A stretch of 64,000 nt of DNA from CAZMHJ01 sp046350635. Lineage in GTDB: Bacteria; Patescibacteriota; Saccharimonadia; Saccharimonadales; CAIOMD01. The stretch covers positions 1-64,000 of the forward strand of contig JAXLZY010000001.1 in the NCBI GenBank assembly GCA_046350635.1. The letters run 5' to 3'. A program made the position numbers and the translations under genes. Below the pieces are notes generated by a model. That model saw only the letters and a list, made by a program, of their open reading frames with translations. It was not told the origin of the DNA and made no database searches. Below are positions 55,841 through 64,000 of the stretch, in pieces; position 1 is the first letter of the stretch; each line of letters begins with the position of its first letter.

Positions 55841-56475
55841 ATGTTATTGAGCTTTCTGAACTTAATTTTCTGATCAAGCTCATCTAAAAGGATCTGCTTT
55901 TTTTGTGCATCCATCGTATTATCAGCTTGTAATATATCACGAGCTTTTTGCAGCATCTCTGAGCCAAGTTTCGTGTTGCCGGCAGAGTCGGCGGCAGCTG
56001 AATAATTTAAATAGAATTCGTAGTTTTGTGTAGAGGCTGCGGCTATGGTGTATGATTCTATTGCTTTATCATACGAACCGATTGCATTTAGCGATTGTGC
56101 GGCTTTGTATGCTTGTTCACCAGATGAATATGTTTTTGCTGTTATGGTGGTTGATTTAAGCTTATCTACATCGAGTCCGGTATCAGCCTTTAGTGAAGTT
56201 TTCACTTCATCTTGAGTTTGTTGTTCGAGTGGTTTATCAATAGTAACTTTAGGCTGATTCTTTTTATTACGCGATTGAACAAAAATAAGCGTACCACCAA
56301 CTAAAAACAAAAATAGCAAAATAATGGAGACAAGAATTAGCAGTTTAGTGCGTTTAGATTTACGTTCAAAAAACTTTTGATTAACTTCACCAGTGGTAAT
56401 TTGAGTACTTAAAGAATTCTGGTTGCCTTTTGAGCCAACAGTAGAAGTCTCGGCGTTTTTTGTTTGATCATCCAT
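55837..56475 (-). CDS. Membrane-anchored TPR-like protein of the pilus locus (copy A)
   Basis: A 212-residue protein. A polar N-terminus of about 45 residues, a membrane helix (about 46-70) and an external helical region with a TPR-like pattern (AYKAAQSLNAIGSYDKAIESY, near residue 130) follow. It overlaps the surface-protein gene by 4 bases. Both the pairing and the layout recur at 59732-56546, with a diverged homologue at 59067-59732. It may hold the large protein at the membrane or help assemble it. Confidence 0.78.
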   Translation of the reverse strand: MDDQTKNAETSTVGSKGNQNSLSTQITTGEVNQKFFERKSKRTKLLILVSIILLFLFLVGGTLIFVQSRNKKNQPKVTIDKPLEQQTQDEVKTSLKADTGLDVDKLKSTTITAKTYSSGEQAYKAAQSLNAIGSYDKAIESYTIAAASTQNYEFYLNYSAAADSAGNTKLGSEMLQKARDILQADNTMDAQKKQILLDELDQKIKFRKLNNI

Positions 56476-56545
56476 ACCCGAATAATGCCTTTATACTTAA
56501 GCATTATTTAACCATTATTTTGTACAATCCACAATCAACTATAAA

Positions 56546-59070
56546 CTACAATCTTGGTGGCATGTTGTAATACGAATCAAGCGTCTTCTTTGCTTCTTCG
56601 TCTAGGTTTAGTGGTGTGAAGTTTAGATATGCCGGGTAGTTAATTGTTTCCGAGGGTACCGTACTGTCAAGTGCATAGCTGCCTGGTCCAGGTGTAGTAG
56701 TATTTGTATTCGCGAGGAGTCGAGTACCTCCGTTGCGCTGTAAGTGTATGTTTGGGGCTACAAGCGCACCATTAATGATGAGTGTTCCTCGACATGCTGT
56801 GTCCCAAGATGCTCGCGCTGCTGCACTTGTATCACTGCTACAGGTGTAGATGTTGTTTGTAGCGACCATCATGGCATCTACTCGACGTACTCCCGGTGCA
56901 GTTATAACAATATTCTGGGCTTTAATAAGAAGTGTGGGCGCGGTTGTAATATCGAGTGATCCTGTTGGGATGTTCGACGTAATATCGCCCGTAATAGTAA
57001 CGGTACCGTTGTCGATGACGGTAATTTGACCTGTCACACTACTGCCCCCCAATAGAAGCACCTGAAGACGTGTAATAGTTCTTGCCGCTTTCGCAGTAAT
57101 AACTGGGCCCGTAGTAATGGGGTTACCTGTTGGTGTAATCGTTGACTACCGCGCCGCCACCGAAGTTAAAGATGACCAGTCGGTGCGTAGTTTGTTCCAG
57201 GTACCAGAAGCATCTTGTGTATGAAGACCATAAACGCATTACCACTTGGGTGACTTAAATATGGCTGCTAGGCTACTGAATGAACCCTTTCGCCACCAGG
57301 CAGGTGTAAACATAAATCGGTTGGTGGTTCACGTACCACAAACGAGTACATCTTGGCCAAAAACTCGAGCAAATGGATTTCAGTGATTGTGGCATTGCGT
57401 TATTAGCGACGAAAGTGCAACAGAAGATATTGTAGCGGTGTATGTTTACCACCTGTAATACTGCCATCGAGAACATTACCACTATTAACCTCGGTGAAGT
57501 CATACGTTTGAGTAGTATTGACGGAACACGTGACGCTGCCGTTACCAACCGCAGGCATACCCGAAGAATTACTTAGGGTAATTGTGTGCGTGCCCGTTAG
57601 CGAGTTGCACTGTACTGTGGCGCGAAGCTTGACGCTACCACCAGCGCCCTTTTCATAGGTAGCGCCGGTGAGTGTGAGGGTGGGTGGAGCGACAAAATTC
57701 GTACAATCCTCCGAGGGAGGATTTAGCTTTACGAAATTAGGAGTAGGGCTGGCATTAAGAAGCGTCAGCTTGAAGCAAGCAGACGTATCTCCGACGCTTG
57801 GGTTATAAGTTTCATTCGCTAGGCTATACGTTCCGTTGGCAGTAACATTATTAAGCGTACTGCTCGATATATCTACATAAGCACCGTTATTAATCTTTCG
57901 TGAAACTTTATAGGAAAGCGAGAATGGAGTTGATTGAAAATCAGAAATGATAACTTTTTTCGTGAAAGAAACAGGAGTTGTTCCTGTACTTGTCGGTGTC
58001 AATGCGGTAACTTTAGGAGTTGCTGTTGCAGTAGGGTATTGGCAGCCAATACTATCAAACGGCATTGCAAATTTGAGAGTATTATTGTCATACACATGAA
58101 TATGCTCCCAACGATAATTGACCCCACCTGTCATTTTGTAAGAAACGTATGAATTTACACCCGATAGACCAGATGGGTAAAAATTTGTACCGCTTTCAGT
58201 ACCGTTAGAGGATGATTCTATTGCAACAGCCTTACCAGTACTTAGGTTAATTAATCTAACATACCATTTGTCGGGCTGAATTGAATCATTACCATTATCA
58301 GGATCCGAAATATAAAACGCCCTGGTAACGGTTGTTCCGTCAGAAACACTACAATCTGGGCTAATAGGAAAAGTAATATTACCGTACGCCGTGTTTCTGC
58401 CTTGAGCATCCACTGCATAAATATATTTCTGCCAATTTGCTGCATCGTTTTTATAACCCCTATAGCTCACCAATGCACTACTATCATTTACGATAATTCT
58501 AGCTGCATTCACGTATTCAAAACCAAGTGATTTACTAGTTGCTCCAGTTGCCGTTAGTCCCATCTTCCAACTATTAGTCGTAGCATCATATGGTATCGCC
58601 TTCGCCTGTGCAGCTGTGAGTGAAATCGTTCTAGTGCAACTCGGTACGGGTGGGTTAGCAGTCGAAAGATTTACTACACCTCCTACCGATTTACTGCTAG
58701 TGCCCCAAGTCGCCGTATAAGTAGTAACTGTCTTTCCCTTATCTCCGGAAGTTATACTACTAAATCCGGCGTCAATTACTGCACTATCAGTCGTATAACC
58801 TCGAGCATTTGTTTTACATAAGTCTGCATTTGCGATGTCAATTGTAAATGCAGCTGAAGGTTTGACTTTAAAGAAAATATCGACAGTTGACGTCGGTGCG
58901 GTTACGTCTGACGAATATGCGGTAACAAGGTAAACCCTATTCGGGAAAGTCTCTTCTGACGGTGAGTGCGCCTGATTTGATATTGCGGCATTCGTCGGAA
59001 TCTGAAATGTGAATAGTATGGCAATCATAAAAGTTGCAAAGATCCCAAAATATACAAACCGTTTTATCAT
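56546..59070 (-). pseudogene. Second large surface protein gene, disrupted
   Basis: The 5' frame (59070 to 57403) encodes signal peptide, a distinct beta-rich N-terminal domain and the start of the shared TLTLTGATYEKGAGG module, then runs out of frame. The 3' frame (57061 to 56546) encodes the same C-terminal end as the intact copy (QITVIDNGTVTITGD and after). Between them (57060-57500) many small insertions and deletions relative to the intact copy break the frame several times. Joined, it would be about 840 residues. It is either decaying or affected by consensus errors in a repeat. The 5' end overlaps the upstream membrane gene by 4 bases. Confidence 0.75.
56565..57689 (-). repeat. Long repeat, copy B (C-terminal module, with indels)
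   Basis: The partner of 53317-54448. The outer parts (56565-57050 and 57520-57689) are almost identical; the inner 450 bases carry numerous small indels and substitutions. Confidence 0.9.
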
Positions 59071-59732
59071 TTGCTCAGCTCCTTGATACGTGTGTCATAG
59101 TTTGAGATAGCATTTGAAATAGTAGTATCCTCTAAGTCCTTTTCTGCTAATATTGCCGCTTTTGCCTTTTGAAAATACTGGATAGCTAATTGCTTTTTAT
59201 TTGCCTTAGTCGCAGTAATTCCGACTCTTTCATAGAAAACATAGTTTTTTGGGCCATTCAAACCATCGGCAATGATATAAATATTCAATGCCTTGTCATA
59301 CTCACCTGAATCGTAATAAAGCGATGCTTTTGTTGTTGCCTCACTAATATCTTTAAAATTACTGTCGGATGATGGAATTTCTGATGTTCCATCTATTTTC
59401 TTTAATACGCTTGAGGCTTCTGATTTGGCTAGAACTTGATCAGCCTTTGTTGAATTCTTTCCAGTAACACTATCAATGTATTCTTGGCTGGTAGTATCAA
59501 TTGTAGGTATTGGAGCTGCTTTTTTATTTTGAACTACTGCGTAAGTTACGATAACTAACGCAAGAACACACATACTAAAAAAACCAAGAACGACCAATCT
59601 TTTTTTTGACCACGAATTATTTATAGTTTTTTTGTTACCAGCGGAACTAACCTTAGCTTCTAGGCTATCACTGAAATCTACTTGCTCATTCGAGGAGCTG
59701 AACTCTTTCGATTTGGAAGAATGTTTTTTCAT
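59067..59732 (-). CDS. Membrane-anchored TPR-like protein of the pilus locus (copy B)
   Basis: A 221-residue homologue of the 212-residue protein at 55837-56475. It has a polar Ser/Lys-rich N-terminus, a membrane helix (about 47-68) and an external helical region with TPR-like repeats (ATKASLYYDSGEYDKALNIY near residue 130). It overlaps the disrupted surface-protein gene. The two-gene module is thus present twice in tandem. It is the first gene of the whole pilus locus, divergent from ychF. Confidence 0.78.
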   Translation of the reverse strand: MKKHSSKSKEFSSSNEQVDFSDSLEAKVSSAGNKKTINNSWSKKRLVVLGFFSMCVLALVIVTYAVVQNKKAAPIPTIDTTSQEYIDSVTGKNSTKADQVLAKSEASSVLKKIDGTSEIPSSDSNFKDISEATTKASLYYDSGEYDKALNIYIIADGLNGPKNYVFYERVGITATKANKKQLAIQYFQKAKAAILAEKDLEDTTISNAISNYDTRIKELSK

Positions 59733-59825
59733 AATTAAACAATTACTCTTAATTTAATCATGCGTACCAGATAAACACAACGCTTATGCATAGTTGTGGC
59801 TTCCCTGTTATAATAGTCATCGATT

Positions 59826-60908
59826 ATGAGTCTTTCTATCGGTATTATTGGTCTACCCAACGTTGGTAAATCAACGCTATTTAATGCCCTTACCAATAAC
59901 AATATTTTGGCGGCTAATTATCCTTTTGCAACGATTGAGCCTAATACCGGAATTGTACCTATTCCTGATGCTCGTTTAGACGAGTTAGCGAAGCTATATA
60001 ACAGCAAGAAAGTAGTGCCCGCAACTGTTGAGTTCACTGATATCGCCGGTCTAGTCGCTGGCGCCAGTAAAGGTGAAGGATTAGGTAATCAGTTTTTGAG
60101 CCACATTCGTGAGTGCGCCGCAATTGTGCAGGTTGTGCGTGACTTTACCGATGGCAACGTGATTCATGTTGATAACGAACTTCACCCATCTAAAGACATT
60201 GATGTTATAAATACGGAGTTAGTTTTAGCAGATTTACAAACGCTTGATAAAACAATGCCTCGGCTCGAAAAAGAGGCTCGTGCCAACCCAAAACTTAAAC
60301 CTACTGTTGAACTACTGCAAAAAGCGCATACACTCCTAGACGCCGGCACACCTATATATAGCGACGAAAACCTCCGCCAAGGGATTGCAGAATACAAGCA
60401 ATTACAGCTATTGACTGCAAAGCCAATAATTTATTTGTTCAATGTCGATGAAGCCACATTAATAGATGCAAGTAAACAGGCTGAGCTTGCAAAGTTGGTA
60501 GCGCCAAGCCAATCATTGTTCGTAAATGCTAAGCTTGAAGACGAATTACGAAGCCTCGATGATGCCGATAGGACGGAAATGTTAAAAGAATATGGTGTTA
60601 CTGAATCTGGTTTAATACAGCTCATACATGCAGCCTACGAAACACTTGGCTTACAAAGTTATTTAACAGCTGGTGAAAAAGAAGTTCGCGCTTGGACAAT
60701 ACCCAAACAAGCCACTGCCCCACAAGCTGCGGGGGTAATTCATGGTGACTTTGAAAAAGGCTTTATTGCTGCCGAAATTGTTGATTACTACGATTTAATA
60801 GCTGCTGGCTCACTACCCGCTGCCCGTTCTGCCGGTAAAGTTCGTACCGAAGGAAAAACATACGTTATGCAACCAAACGATGTCGTTGAATTTAGGTTTA
60901 ATGTCTAG
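59826..60908 (+). CDS. ychF: Ribosome-binding ATPase YchF
   Basis: A 360-residue Obg-like P-loop protein. G1 GLPNVGKSTLFNAL at the N-terminus, G3 DIAGLVAGASKGEGLGNQFL, the NVDE G4 variant giving ATP preference, and the C-terminal TGS domain (ending in MQPNDVVEFRFNV). It binds ribosomes in stress and translation quality control. An extended -10, TGTTATAAT, ends about 11 bases before the ATG and no Shine-Dalgarno is present, so the mRNA is probably leaderless. Confidence 0.97.
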   Translation: MSLSIGIIGLPNVGKSTLFNALTNNNILAANYPFATIEPNTGIVPIPDARLDELAKLYNSKKVVPATVEFTDIAGLVAGASKGEGLGNQFLSHIRECAAIVQVVRDFTDGNVIHVDNELHPSKDIDVINTELVLADLQTLDKTMPRLEKEARANPKLKPTVELLQKAHTLLDAGTPIYSDENLRQGIAEYKQLQLLTAKPIIYLFNVDEATLIDASKQAELAKLVAPSQSLFVNAKLEDELRSLDDADRTEMLKEYGVTESGLIQLIHAAYETLGLQSYLTAGEKEVRAWTIPKQATAPQAAGVIHGDFEKGFIAAEIVDYYDLIAAGSLPAARSAGKVRTEGKTYVMQPNDVVEFRFNV

Positions 60909-60962
60909 TTTCACTGTTTATACACGAACTCTTTTGTAAAAGTTGATCTATAAAAAGTGATG

Positions 60963-61005
60963 TGCCCGGGTGGGCGCGCGTAATTGCTACGCGCGCCCAC
61001 CCTAG
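60963..61005 (-). terminator. GC-rich terminator of the LAxTG gene
   Basis: GGTGGGCGCGCGTA pairs with TACGCGCGCCCACC around a 5-nt loop, and on the minus strand a TTTTTATAG run follows. It came with the GC-rich gene, since the sequence changes abruptly to AT-rich at about 60960. Confidence 0.85.
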
Positions 61006-61017
61006 GCGATGCTGACC

Positions 61018-61851
61018 CTAGCGGTGCGAGCCAGACGGCTTGCGCCTCGTCGCGAGCACCAGTGCGGTGCCAACGGCAAGGAAGAGAGCCGCCAGTCCGC
61101 CGGTGATGCCGGCAGACGCCGTGTTGTCTCCACCCGTCTTGGCCAGCTCCGTCGGCGGCTTGCTGGTGGAGGTGGGCGGAACGACGCTCGATGTCGCCGG
61201 GGGCGACGACGGCGGCTGGGTCGCCGGCACCGTCTGCGACGGCGTCGGTGTGGCACTCGGCGTCACAGACGGGGTGTCCGTGGGCGTCGGCGTCGGGGTG
61301 TCGGTCGGCGACTCGGACGGCGTGTCCGAAGGCTCCGGCGACGGTGAGTGGCACTCGACGAAGAAGATCTTCCCCGCCTTGTAGCCACTCTTGCCGTGAC
61401 CCTGCGGGTACACGACATAGTCGAGCTGCGGGCCGGTGTAGACATCGGCTTGGAACCAGCCGCAACCGACGACCGACTTGGTGACCGAACCGGTCGTCTT
61501 CCCCGCAGGGATGATGATGGTGGTGCGGCCCCACTCGTTGAACGGCTGGCCAGAAGCCGAGCCGTTCCACTTGCCCGAGCCATCGTACGTCTCGGGGAGG
61601 GTGTAGATGTCACCGAACGCGACCGCGAGCGGTTCGCATGCCGGCTTCGGAATCGAGGCCGTGAAGGTGACGTCGAGGTCACGCTGCGAGAGCGATCCCT
61701 TGACGGTCGACTTGTCGACTACCCGGACGCAGTCCTCGGACTGCGTCGGGTTCGGCGACGACTCGGTTGCGCTGGCACTCGGGACGAACCCGAACATGCT
61801 GACGATGATGGTCACAGCGGATGCGGCCAGAGCCGCGGTGCGGAATCGCAC
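61018..61851 (-). CDS. GC-rich LAxTG surface protein, probably acquired from Actinobacteria
   Basis: A 277-residue protein starting at GTG (61851) after a GAGGGAAGAG ribosome-binding site. It has a signal peptide (about 1-29), a folded beta-rich domain with three or four Cys (about 35-165), a Pro/Ser/Thr-rich stalk (about 168-235) and a C-terminal sorting signal: LAKTGG, a membrane helix and RRKPSGSHR. LAxTG is the motif of class E sortases of high-GC Gram-positive bacteria. GC is well above the rest of the window, with G or C at most third codon positions. It is a single-gene unit with its own promoter and terminator. No sortase gene is in the window. Confidence 0.85.
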   Translation of the reverse strand: MRFRTAALAASAVTIIVSMFGFVPSASATESSPNPTQSEDCVRVVDKSTVKGSLSQRDLDVTFTASIPKPACEPLAVAFGDIYTLPETYDGSGKWNGSASGQPFNEWGRTTIIIPAGKTTGSVTKSVVGCGWFQADVYTGPQLDYVVYPQGHGKSGYKAGKIFFVECHSPSPEPSDTPSESPTDTPTPTPTDTPSVTPSATPTPSQTVPATQPPSSPPATSSVVPPTSTSKPPTELAKTGGDNTASAGITGGLAALFLAVGTALVLATRRKPSGSHR

Positions 61852-61948
61852 AGCTCTTCCCTCTTCTCATACTAGGGTCTTGCTGTTAATCGCACGGCGG
61901 GACTGCCGTACTGCAAACCGTACAGTCTCCCATACAGTTCAGCGTACA

Positions 61949-61978
61949 ATTATAACATATTTTATGCTATTTTGTCAA
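61949..61978 (-). promoter_or_regulatory. Consensus promoter of the LAxTG gene
   Basis: A perfect TTGACA (61973-61978) and TATAAT (61949-61954) on the minus strand, 18 bases apart. The promoter is AT-rich, unlike the gene. It is much like the promoter at 63255-63283 (shared TTGACAAAATAGCA). Repeated CTGTAC/CAGTACGG-type motifs at about 61905-61945 could be operator sites. Confidence 0.8.
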
Positions 61979-61982
61979 TACT

Positions 61983-62594
61983 TTACAGATTAAAATAATC
62001 GTTATGTCTCTTAATAAGACGGTCAGCTTTTTTACCAAACACATATACATCGGGGTTATCACCATTGCGTAGTACTCGCTCGAGTCTATCGCATAGTTTT
62101 TTTGCACTACCTACCTCTGTTATAAGTGTATTGTCATAAACAACACGCGGTGAACCCGTTTGCTCTGTTGAGTAGCCTTCGGTTGCGTATAAATCTGTTT
62201 TTTCTGCTGGTAAAGCGCCTACCTGAAAGGTTAATACATACCGTTGTCCTGTCACACCATGCCCTGCCGGTATGTCCGCCAGTAGCTCTGCACTCACTAC
62301 TTTATAAAAAGTACCTACTGAAGGTGATCTGTTTTCTTGATGCGGACTGCGGTTACGATGCGTAACACTTAATAACCAGTAGTTGGCACTGTCGCTAACA
62401 ACCGTTTGTAGTCGAAATTCTGACTGATTGTTTTGCAACGAACCAATAATAATGTCATCGAGCTGGGCTGGGGTGTAGGCGCCCAGAATAATATCTTCGA
62501 GTCCGCTAGCGACTTCAAATTCTAGCTCAGCCAAAGCCTGCTTTTCTTGCTTTTGATTGGCTTCGTTATTGAATGGATCTTGTTCGGTAGACAT
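61983..62594 (-). CDS. Hypothetical protein
   Basis: A 203-residue soluble protein, not recognised. It has an acidic, Gln-rich N-terminus, a beta-rich middle (FRLQTVVSDSANYWLLSVTHRN and YVLTFQVGALP) and a basic C-terminus with YVFGKKADRLIKRHN. There are no membrane segments or Cys pairs. It lies 45 bases downstream of the 202-residue gene and on the same strand, so both could be on one transcript. Codon and base use match the window average. Confidence 0.7.
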   Translation of the reverse strand: MSTEQDPFNNEANQKQEKQALAELEFEVASGLEDIILGAYTPAQLDDIIIGSLQNNQSEFRLQTVVSDSANYWLLSVTHRNRSPHQENRSPSVGTFYKVVSAELLADIPAGHGVTGQRYVLTFQVGALPAEKTDLYATEGYSTEQTGSPRVVYDNTLITEVGSAKKLCDRLERVLRNGDNPDVYVFGKKADRLIKRHNDYFNL

Positions 62595-62639
62595 CTGATT
62601 ACTCTTAATGTACTACGAGAGAAGAAAAAGTAAAGCTAT

Positions 62640-63248
62640 CTATCGTTGAGCGGAACCACCACTAACGACCGAATCAAGTAAGGATTTAATCTTAGCCGCG
62701 ACACGACCTTTTCGATTGTTCTCTTTTGAAATACGAAGGCTTTCTTCTTCAGTTAAGGTGCCTTCTGGGTTAGGCTCCATACCTTCGGCTTGCAATACAC
62801 CCATTGGCAGTACCCCACGAGCACGCTGTGCTTCTACGGCGTAGTAAACGGTTGTAAATTCTTCGGGCGCGGGACGTGCATTGGCAATGACGTCTGCGAG
62901 ATTACTTACCCCTGCTGTAGATAATTTTTCAGGATGATCTTCGTCTTCGATACCACCTGAAATCCAAACTAAACCATCAGGGCTCATCACATAACATACT
63001 CGCTGTTTATTGTCGGTAATGTCATCAATCTTCGTTTCAGGACCGCGCTCATCAGTTTTACCGGTGATAGCAAAAATGCGATTAGTATTAGTCTCTATAA
63101 GTGTCGGGAGTCCGGCTTGATTAGACGTTAGCCCTTGTTCAAAAATTTTAGACGTAACAGCTTGATTAAGCGCATTAACTGCGTGACGATACTCTACTGT
63201 ACCATCGCTGATATCTATTGATTGTGGATTTTTATTTTCAATGCTCAT
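62640..63248 (-). CDS. Hypothetical protein, leaderless
   Basis: A 202-residue soluble protein, not recognised. There are beta strands in the middle (RIFAITGKTDER, VCYVMSPDGLVWISGG) and a helical basic C-terminus (NNRKGRVAAKIKSLLDSVV). The ATG at 63248 is 7 bases after the -10 box, so translation is leaderless. It is followed by the 203-residue gene. No membrane segment. Confidence 0.7.
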   Translation of the reverse strand: MSIENKNPQSIDISDGTVEYRHAVNALNQAVTSKIFEQGLTSNQAGLPTLIETNTNRIFAITGKTDERGPETKIDDITDNKQRVCYVMSPDGLVWISGGIEDEDHPEKLSTAGVSNLADVIANARPAPEEFTTVYYAVEAQRARGVLPMGVLQAEGMEPNPEGTLTEEESLRISKENNRKGRVAAKIKSLLDSVVSGGSAQR

Positions 63249-63254
63249 GCATAA

Positions 63255-63283
63255 ACATTAGCATTTTATTGCTATTTTGTCAA
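63255..63283 (-). promoter_or_regulatory. Promoter of the 202-residue protein gene
   Basis: TTGACA (63278-63283) and TAATGT (63255-63260), spacing 17, on the minus strand. The transcript would start at or next to the ATG. Its -35 and spacer resemble the promoter of the LAxTG gene. Confidence 0.7.
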
Positions 63284-63991
63284 TTGTAATAGATAGAATC
63301 GTTCGCGATTACCCTTTGCGCCTGCAACCTCTGAATCATGTTTTGCAACCACCACGAAATACTTTTTTACCCATTGCTCAAAGTCTTTTAAAATCTGCCG
63401 ACGCAGTGCATCATTTTTTATGACACCTTTATGCTTAGAGCCATCACCCGCCTCGAATTGAGGCTTAAGCATGGCTGCAATTTTGGTGTTTTTACCACTG
63501 ATAGCAGCGATGTGAGGCAAAATTTCGCGCAGGCTAATAAACGACACATCTATGACAATAATATCTGGTTTTTTAGATGGCTTAAAATCACGAATATCGG
63601 TTTGTTCGTGTAGTTCTATTTTCGGGTTTCCATGCAAGCTCGGGTGCAACTGGTTGGTGCCAACATCGACTGCATACACTTTTTGCGCACCATGTTTGAG
63701 GGCGTAATCGGTAAAACCACCGGTGCTACTACCTACATCAAGCACAACAGCGTTTGTAAACGTAAGATTAAGGATTTCTGAGACACTCGCTAGCTTTAAG
63801 CCAGCACGACTCACATACTGTTCTGCCTGTTTAAGCTCAACCTTTGCACCTTCGGATACAAAAAAACCCGGTTTGGTTATCTGTTTTGTATCAACAAATA
63901 CTACACCGAGTTTAATGTAACTTTCTGCCTGCGAACGACTCGTCACTAACCCTTTTTGCACTAGTAGAGTATCAAGTCGTTGCTTCGTCAT
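63272..63991 (-). CDS. tlyA: TlyA-family rRNA methyltransferase
   Basis: A 239-residue protein. An S4 RNA-binding domain (RLDTLLVQKGLVTSRSQAE) at the N-terminus is followed by an FtsJ-like methyltransferase domain with the SAM motif VLDVGSSTGGFTDYAL near residue 85, DVSFISLREIL near 148 and the Lys in AMLKPQFEAG. TlyA 2'-O-methylates 16S and/or 23S rRNA at cytidines. Its start is 9 bases from the window edge but complete. Confidence 0.94.
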   Translation of the reverse strand: MTKQRLDTLLVQKGLVTSRSQAESYIKLGVVFVDTKQITKPGFFVSEGAKVELKQAEQYVSRAGLKLASVSEILNLTFTNAVVLDVGSSTGGFTDYALKHGAQKVYAVDVGTNQLHPSLHGNPKIELHEQTDIRDFKPSKKPDIIVIDVSFISLREILPHIAAISGKNTKIAAMLKPQFEAGDGSKHKGVIKNDALRRQILKDFEQWVKKYFVVVAKHDSEVAGAKGNRERFYLLQLTK

Positions 63992-64000
63992 AGTCTATCG

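Noticed and set aside
60911..61570. 219-codon frame and several plus-strand frames in the GC-rich island
   Set aside because: High GC gives long open frames in all phases. Only the 277-residue frame has signal peptide, stalk, sorting signal, ribosome-binding site and terminator.

Overview
The window looks like a chromosomal segment of a Patescibacteria/CPR bacterium, most likely Candidatus Saccharibacteria (TM7). The basis is the 16S rRNA sequence (its 6985-7010 region resembles the known TM7 signature), moderate-to-low GC, a monoderm gene set (type IV pilus without PilQ, MurT/GatD, sortase-type anchors, no outer-membrane genes), many CPR-style hypothetical proteins and normal use of all three stop codons. 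No database search was possible, so the taxonomic call is by recognition only.

Layout. 1-7470 is a split ribosomal locus on the minus strand: 16S, tRNA-Ile, tRNA-Ala, then an unusual 1.9 kb stretch of small genes separated by partial copies of the tRNA-Ala 3' end, then 23S with its own tandem promoters. 7500-12422 holds a DUF212 membrane protein, gyrA and gyrB. 12590-15162 is an LPxTG surface protein and a coiled-coil membrane protein. 15152-20201 is umuC, umuD, a VirD4/TraG-like ATPase and a partner protein. 20250-21800 has a small membrane protein, two candidate non-coding RNAs and a frameshifted 2H phosphoesterase. 21812-24832 is comM, infC-rpmI-rplT (infC starts with ATT) and RNase P RNA. 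24837-28289 carries an ASCH-RNase HI fusion, tRNA-Pro, a candidate small RNA, an M50 protease, rpmB, a degenerate metallo-beta-lactamase-fold protein and a wHTH protein. 28339-33320 is a tightly overlapping thrS-atl-miaA-murT-gatD operon preceded by a T-box-like leader. 33600-39760 holds tRNA-Val, a previously easy-to-miss 38-residue gene, nrdR, a GT2 glycosyltransferase, a PPIase, a PH-domain protein and the tRNA-Gly/Thr/Asp/Arg genes. 39755-42148 is ndk, uppP and a Xer-type recombinase. 42152-59732 is a complete monoderm type IV pilus locus with a tandemly duplicated surface-protein/anchor module, one copy disrupted. 59826-63991 is ychF, a GC-rich actinobacterial-type LAxTG surface protein under an AT-rich native-looking promoter, two hypothetical proteins and tlyA.

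The strongest candidate for an undescribed system is a family of short structured elements placed directly after tRNA genes (Ala, Arg, Thr, Asp, Pro). Each runs from an inverted copy of that tRNA's own T-arm, through one or more hairpins (often an about 8-bp stem with a 3-nt loop), to a direct copy of the T-arm plus acceptor 3' end. The Ala and Arg copies share a core of about 83 nt whose first hairpin differs by compensatory changes, so the structure appears to be conserved. At tRNA-Ala, single small genes sit between successive partial copies, like an integron-style or tycheposon-style cassette array anchored on a tRNA inside the rRNA locus. A second notable signal is the GC-rich LAxTG gene, which looks like a recent transfer from an actinobacterium, the known host group of Saccharibacteria.
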